Below are positions 61,141-64,000 of a DNA stretch of 64,000 bases, in pieces. Within the stretch, counting starts at the first letter, position 1, and every line of letters starts with the position of its first letter. Below the pieces are notes generated by a model that saw only the letters and a program-made list of their open reading frames with translations, was not told the origin of the DNA and made no database searches. Source of the stretch: Micromonospora purpureochromogenes. Lineage in GTDB: Bacteria > Actinomycetota > Actinomycetes > Mycobacteriales > Micromonosporaceae. The position numbers and the translations under genes were made by a program. The DNA lies in contig NZ_LT607410.1 of assembly GCF_900091515.1 (NCBI RefSeq), positions 5,270,001 through 5,334,000 of the forward strand, in the 5' to 3' direction.

Positions 61141-62361
61141 TCAGAGGGGGCGCCAGCTCGTCGGATCGGTGGGATCGGCGACCAGGCGGATGGCGGCGGC
61201 CAGACGGAGGGCTGCGGAGCGGCCACCCAACGCCACGAGGCCGGCCGAGGACTCGGAGCCGACGTCGACGACGCAGTCGCGGCAGCCGGGCACCTGCGCG
61301 ACCCGGTAGGCGCCCAGGCCCTTCGGCCCGTCCACCGCCGCGGCGACCCGGCCGTCCACCCGGAGCTTGGAGCGGCCCAGTTCACTGCCGCCCCTGCCCC
61401 ACATCCCGTTGCTCACGCCGATCGAAAGGTCGCTCACGTTCGGCTGGTCCCCGCCCGGCATCCGGTAGTACGCGGTCGCGTTCAGCCACCTGCCCTCCCA
61501 GGTGCGCAGCTCCATGCCGGCCAGCGTGGCGCGGGACGGGACGTCGACCGGCCGGAACGGTACGGTGACGCGCTCGTCCTGCCAGGTCAGCCCGGCCGCG
61601 ACCTGACGCGCGACCTCCTCCGGCCGGGCCATGCTCCAGACGGTGACGGAGATCCAGCCGCCCGGGGCGTACTGCCACGACAGCAGCATCTGCGTCCGGT
61701 CGCCGTGCAGGTACGCCGGATGCCCGTCCACCGACGCGACCGGTCTGCCGGGAGCCTCCGTCGCGGGCACCTGGCCCGTCAGCCCGGAGCCGAGCTGCGG
61801 CGAGAAGATGTCCACTCCCCGCGCGCCCATCCGGACCGTGACCGAGCCGGCGACGGCCATCATCGATCCCGGCTCCACCGGGCCGCCCTCCTCCAGCGGG
61901 TCGGGCACGTTCGCCTCGGCCGACAGGATCGTGGCGTCGGTGCGGGTCGCCTGGTGGATGGCGCCCGGCGGCAACCACCCGAGCCGGAACGACCGCCGGG
62001 TCGGGTCGAACCGCGCCGGCGCCACCGTCGGCGCCCTGCCCCGGGTGGTGACGGGGCCGACCAGGGCGGCGGTGGATCGGGACGGGGTCGCGACGGCACG
62101 GCTCGGGGCGACCCGCTCGGGCGACCGTCCCCCCTGGTCGGCGGGTGTGGTGGAGCCGCCCGGCCCACCCAGCACGGCGGCCGACCCCAGCAGTACGACG
62201 GCGGCGACCGCCGCGACGGCGGCCACCGCCGACCGGCGCCGGCGTCGCACCACCCGCTCCCCCGCGACCAGCAGCGTCTGCGCCGGCACCCCACCGGCCG
62301 GCAGGTCGTCCGCCGCCCGGGCCAACAGCGACCGGACCTCCGCTTCCTCGTTCCGGTTCAC
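61141..62361 (-). CDS. Membrane-anchored hypothetical protein, probable partner of the SigE-type sigma factor
   Basis: 406 residues from GTG 62361, overlapping the sigma-factor stop (GTGA). A short cytosolic head (VNRNEEAEVRSLLARAADDL) precedes one membrane helix (RRRRRSAVAAVAAVAAVVLL) and a large external domain. This order and coupling fit an anti-sigma factor, although no ZAS zinc motif is seen. The C-terminal domain ends GLGAYRV, GLVALGGRSAALRLAAAIRL, V-x-x-P-x-D. The same pattern ends the neighbouring gene at 62954, so the two are paralogues. Confidence 0.82.
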   Translation of the reverse strand: MNRNEEAEVRSLLARAADDLPAGGVPAQTLLVAGERVVRRRRRSAVAAVAAVAAVVLLGSAAVLGGPGGSTTPADQGGRSPERVAPSRAVATPSRSTAALVGPVTTRGRAPTVAPARFDPTRRSFRLGWLPPGAIHQATRTDATILSAEANVPDPLEEGGPVEPGSMMAVAGSVTVRMGARGVDIFSPQLGSGLTGQVPATEAPGRPVASVDGHPAYLHGDRTQMLLSWQYAPGGWISVTVWSMARPEEVARQVAAGLTWQDERVTVPFRPVDVPSRATLAGMELRTWEGRWLNATAYYRMPGGDQPNVSDLSIGVSNGMWGRGGSELGRSKLRVDGRVAAAVDGPKGLGAYRVAQVPGCRDCVVDVGSESSAGLVALGGRSAALRLAAAIRLVADPTDPTSWRPL

Positions 62362-62879
62362 CGGTTCACCTCCGTCCCGTCGCCCAGCGGCAGCCGCCGG
62401 CGCAGCGCGGCCAGCCCCCGCGCCGTCTGGCTCTTCACGTTCCCGGTCGAACAGCCGAGCACCTCGGCGGTCTGCTCCACGCTGAGGTCTGCGTAGAAGC
62501 GCAGCACCAGCACCACCCGCTGGCCGGGCGGCACCGCCGCCAGCGCGGCCCGCACCGCCACCGCGTCCACGACGGACTCGTCCGGGCCGGACGAGCCAAC
62601 GCGGAACCCGGGCTCGGGTGCCCGCTCGAAGAGCTGCACGCCGAACCAGCGGGAGCGCCGCTCCTGGCGGAACGCGTTGACCAGCATCCGGTGCACGTAC
62701 GCGCCGACGTCGTCGGCGCCCCGCGCCCGGCCCCACTTCACGTAGAGGCGGGTCAGGGTCTGCTGCACCACGTCGTCGGCCCGGTGCCTGTCACCGGTCA
62801 GCAGGTACGCCGTCCGTCGCAGCCTCGGTGTCGCCGCCTCGACGAACTCGACGTACTCCTGCCGTTGCGTGGCATGCAT
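62358..62879 (-). CDS. SigE-family (SigE/TIGR02983) RNA polymerase sigma factor
   Basis: 173 residues from ATG 62879 (GGGGAG about six bases upstream). Region 2: EYVEFVEAATPRLRRTAYLL, then GDRHRADDVVQQTLTRLYVK. Region 4: LAAVPPGQRVVLVLRFYADL, then VEQTAEVLGCSTGNVKSQTA. This is the actinobacterial SigE-family group of ECF-like sigma factors. It is overlapped by the membrane protein gene, which suggests a sigma/anti-sigma unit. TGCAACC lies at 62943-62949 on the same strand, possibly an auto-regulated -35. Confidence 0.93.
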   Translation of the reverse strand: MHATQRQEYVEFVEAATPRLRRTAYLLTGDRHRADDVVQQTLTRLYVKWGRARGADDVGAYVHRMLVNAFRQERRSRWFGVQLFERAPEPGFRVGSSGPDESVVDAVAVRAALAAVPPGQRVVLVLRFYADLSVEQTAEVLGCSTGNVKSQTARGLAALRRRLPLGDGTEVNR

Positions 62880-62953
62880 CGACCACTCCCCGTTCCCGGA
62901 CGCCGGCGTCCTCACCGTACGGATGGGCGCGGGGCCCGCAACGGTTGCACGGC

Positions 62954-63733
62954 TCACGGCAGCCGCCAGGTGGACTCGTCGCCGGGGCGGCCGACCAGCC
63001 GCACGGCGGCGGCCAGCGCGAGGGCGCCGTCCGGCCCACCGAGCGCGGCGAGACCCCGGATGGTGAGCGCCACGACCTCGCCGGCGAACTCCCCGCCCGG
63101 CCCACCCACCCGGTACGCCCCGAGGCCGCCCGGCGCCGCGTCCACCGCTGGTCCGGCGGCCGTCGTGCCGGTCCGCACCACGCCGACGGTCAGGTCCTCG
63201 TGCGGTCCCGCCGCGCCGATGACCCGGTACCCGCACCGCGCCCGGTGCCACCGGCCGTCGCGCCAGTCGACCACCGTCGTCTCCCAGCGCGCGCCGTCGG
63301 CCGGGGCCACGGCGAGGAAGGGCACCCGGGTGGGCTCCTCCGTCCAGACCAGCCCGTCGGCGATCCGCCGCAGCGTCCGCGCCGGGGCGGGCAGGTTGGT
63401 GCCCAGGACGGTCACCGTCGTGCCGGGCCGGTGCTGCCAGGTCAGCGACGTGTGCCCGTGGTTCGGGTCGGCGCACAGCTGGGCCGTGCGGCCCTGCACG
63501 GACACGTCTGGGCCGCGCCGCCAGCCACGGTGGGTGGCGGAGGTGTCCACGGCGGAGCCCACCCGCACCGACAGCACCCGACTGCCAGCCATCGGGCCGG
63601 TCAGCGGGCCCTCCCAGGCGATCAGGGACCGTTCCCCCCGGTGGCTGGCGCACGTCCGGTGGGTCATTCCGTCGGGCAGCCAGTCCGTCCGGAAGAGCGG
63701 CCGCACCAGGTCGAGGTCGTTCCTGCCGTGCAT
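62954..63733 (-). CDS. Soluble hypothetical protein paralogous to the anti-sigma-like protein
   Basis: 259 residues from ATG 63733 (GGGGAG six bases upstream). No membrane helix or signal peptide. FRTDWLPDGMTHRTCASHRG and WQHRPGTTVTVLG, then LGAYRVGGPGGEFAGEVVAL and GLAALGGPDGALALAAAVRL, match the external domain of the 61141-62361 product. The duplicate has thus lost its membrane anchor and N-terminal head. It lies 74 bp before the sigma-factor gene on the same strand. Function unknown. Confidence 0.75.
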   Translation of the reverse strand: MHGRNDLDLVRPLFRTDWLPDGMTHRTCASHRGERSLIAWEGPLTGPMAGSRVLSVRVGSAVDTSATHRGWRRGPDVSVQGRTAQLCADPNHGHTSLTWQHRPGTTVTVLGTNLPAPARTLRRIADGLVWTEEPTRVPFLAVAPADGARWETTVVDWRDGRWHRARCGYRVIGAAGPHEDLTVGVVRTGTTAAGPAVDAAPGGLGAYRVGGPGGEFAGEVVALTIRGLAALGGPDGALALAAAVRLVGRPGDESTWRLP

Positions 63734-63958
63734 CGGTCGCTCCCCCGCGTCGTCAGCGCTGTCACCCAGGTGATGGCTGTGGCGGTGTGAAGGGTTGCAC
63801 CCGGCAGTGCCGCGGCGCAGCCCCAGCGCGGCCGGCACCTGCCGGGTGGCGGCCCGGACGACCTTGGCCGAGACGACCTGCGGCGTGTCGCGGTGACGGG
63901 CGGCGGGGATACCGCGGCACGTTGCAACCTGCGTCGATCAAGGGCGACGGCGAGCCGG

Positions 63959-64000
63959 TCAGGCGGGGCGCAGGTCCAGCTCGGCGACGACCGGGTAGTG
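63959..64000 (-). CDS. C-terminal end of an endonuclease/exonuclease/phosphatase-type gene (partial)
   Basis: Only 13 codons and the stop are in the window. They read HYPVVAELDLRPA, and H-Y-P-V-V-A-E-L is the usual end of EEP-domain nucleases and phosphatases (the H belongs to the SDH active-site motif). The rest lies to the right. Confidence 0.55.
   Translation of the reverse strand, partial: HYPVVAELDLRPA

Noticed and set aside
1..64000. CRISPR arrays, Cas genes, restriction systems or a biosynthetic megasynthase
   Set aside because: No regularly spaced repeats and no nuclease, methylase or synthase families were recognised in the window.

Overview
The window reads as a chromosome segment of a high-GC, spore-forming actinomycete, most likely a Micromonospora relative. 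Supporting signs are the GC-rich third codon positions from about 23 kb on, frequent GTG/TTG starts, an SsgB sporulation regulator, SigE-family and ECF42-type sigma factors, F420-dependent and LLM flavin enzymes, and an intergenic repeat (28681-28809) of a type I associate with Micromonosporaceae. The genus is inference; no 16S or other marker is present.

Two halves differ. Positions 1 to about 23.0 kb look like an accessory island. They hold a tandem-repeat membrane protein cut by the left edge, an intact IS3-family element with 28-bp ends, a second rve-type transposase, long gene-poor stretches (5.6-7.0, 9.7-11.4, 14.1-14.3, 15.4-16.2, 17.0-17.8 and 19.8-20.4 kb), several broken genes (a GyrB-like ATPase, an XRE/TPR regulator, a sugar-nucleotide epimerase, a prepilin-peptidase-like fragment), and isolated metabolic or hypothetical genes (cyclase, LtrA, cold-shock protein, CPBP protease, HAD hydrolase, APH-like kinase). 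The island ends at a tRNA-Val(CAC) gene (23089-23163). A tandem 11-bp repeat (22997-23018) lies just inside it, and related CTGCTCCC pairs recur at about 6.96 and 10.45 kb. This suggests integration at the 3' end of the tRNA.

From 23.2 kb on, genes are dense and operon-like. They comprise: PGPGW membrane protein and ssgB; an SDR/AraC divergon; a cysteine-free Rrf2 regulator with a GNAT enzyme; a six-gene minus-strand operon (33.1 to 27.5 kb) for an aliphatic-sulfonate-type ABC transporter, an LLM monooxygenase, a flavin reductase and a nitroreductase, preceded by a 25-codon leader peptide of the actinobacterial sulfur-gene type; a VOC/MarR pair sharing a perfect palindrome; a TPR/FN3 membrane protein; a HelD-like RNA polymerase motor; a double-GDPD phosphodiesterase with an apparent one-base deletion; a Spo0M-like protein; RidA plus a dehydrogenase opposite a LysR regulator; and a glycan locus (DeoR, GH42 beta-galactosidase, sugar ABC transporter, GH36 alpha-galactosidase). 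Then follow a YCII/ECF42 sigma pair, a secreted GH5 mannanase with CBM2, an F420 enzyme with an alpha/beta hydrolase and a 39-residue membrane peptide, and a SigE-family sigma factor flanked by two paralogous WXG-free hypothetical proteins. A nuclease-like gene is cut by the right edge.

The glycan genes fit galactomannan use: the secreted mannanase cuts the backbone, the transporter imports oligosaccharides, and the alpha- and beta-galactosidases trim them. The sulfur genes fit scavenging sulfite from organosulfur compounds under sulfur limitation. Three genes carry clean single-base frame breaks (about 12.87, 19.31 and 41.50 kb), so assembly or read errors should be excluded before calling them dead. 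I did not find a clearly new defence or biosynthetic system. The strongest candidates for novelty are regulatory elements: the leader peptide, the cold-shock attenuator-like terminator, the nested inverted repeats near helD, and the island-end repeats.
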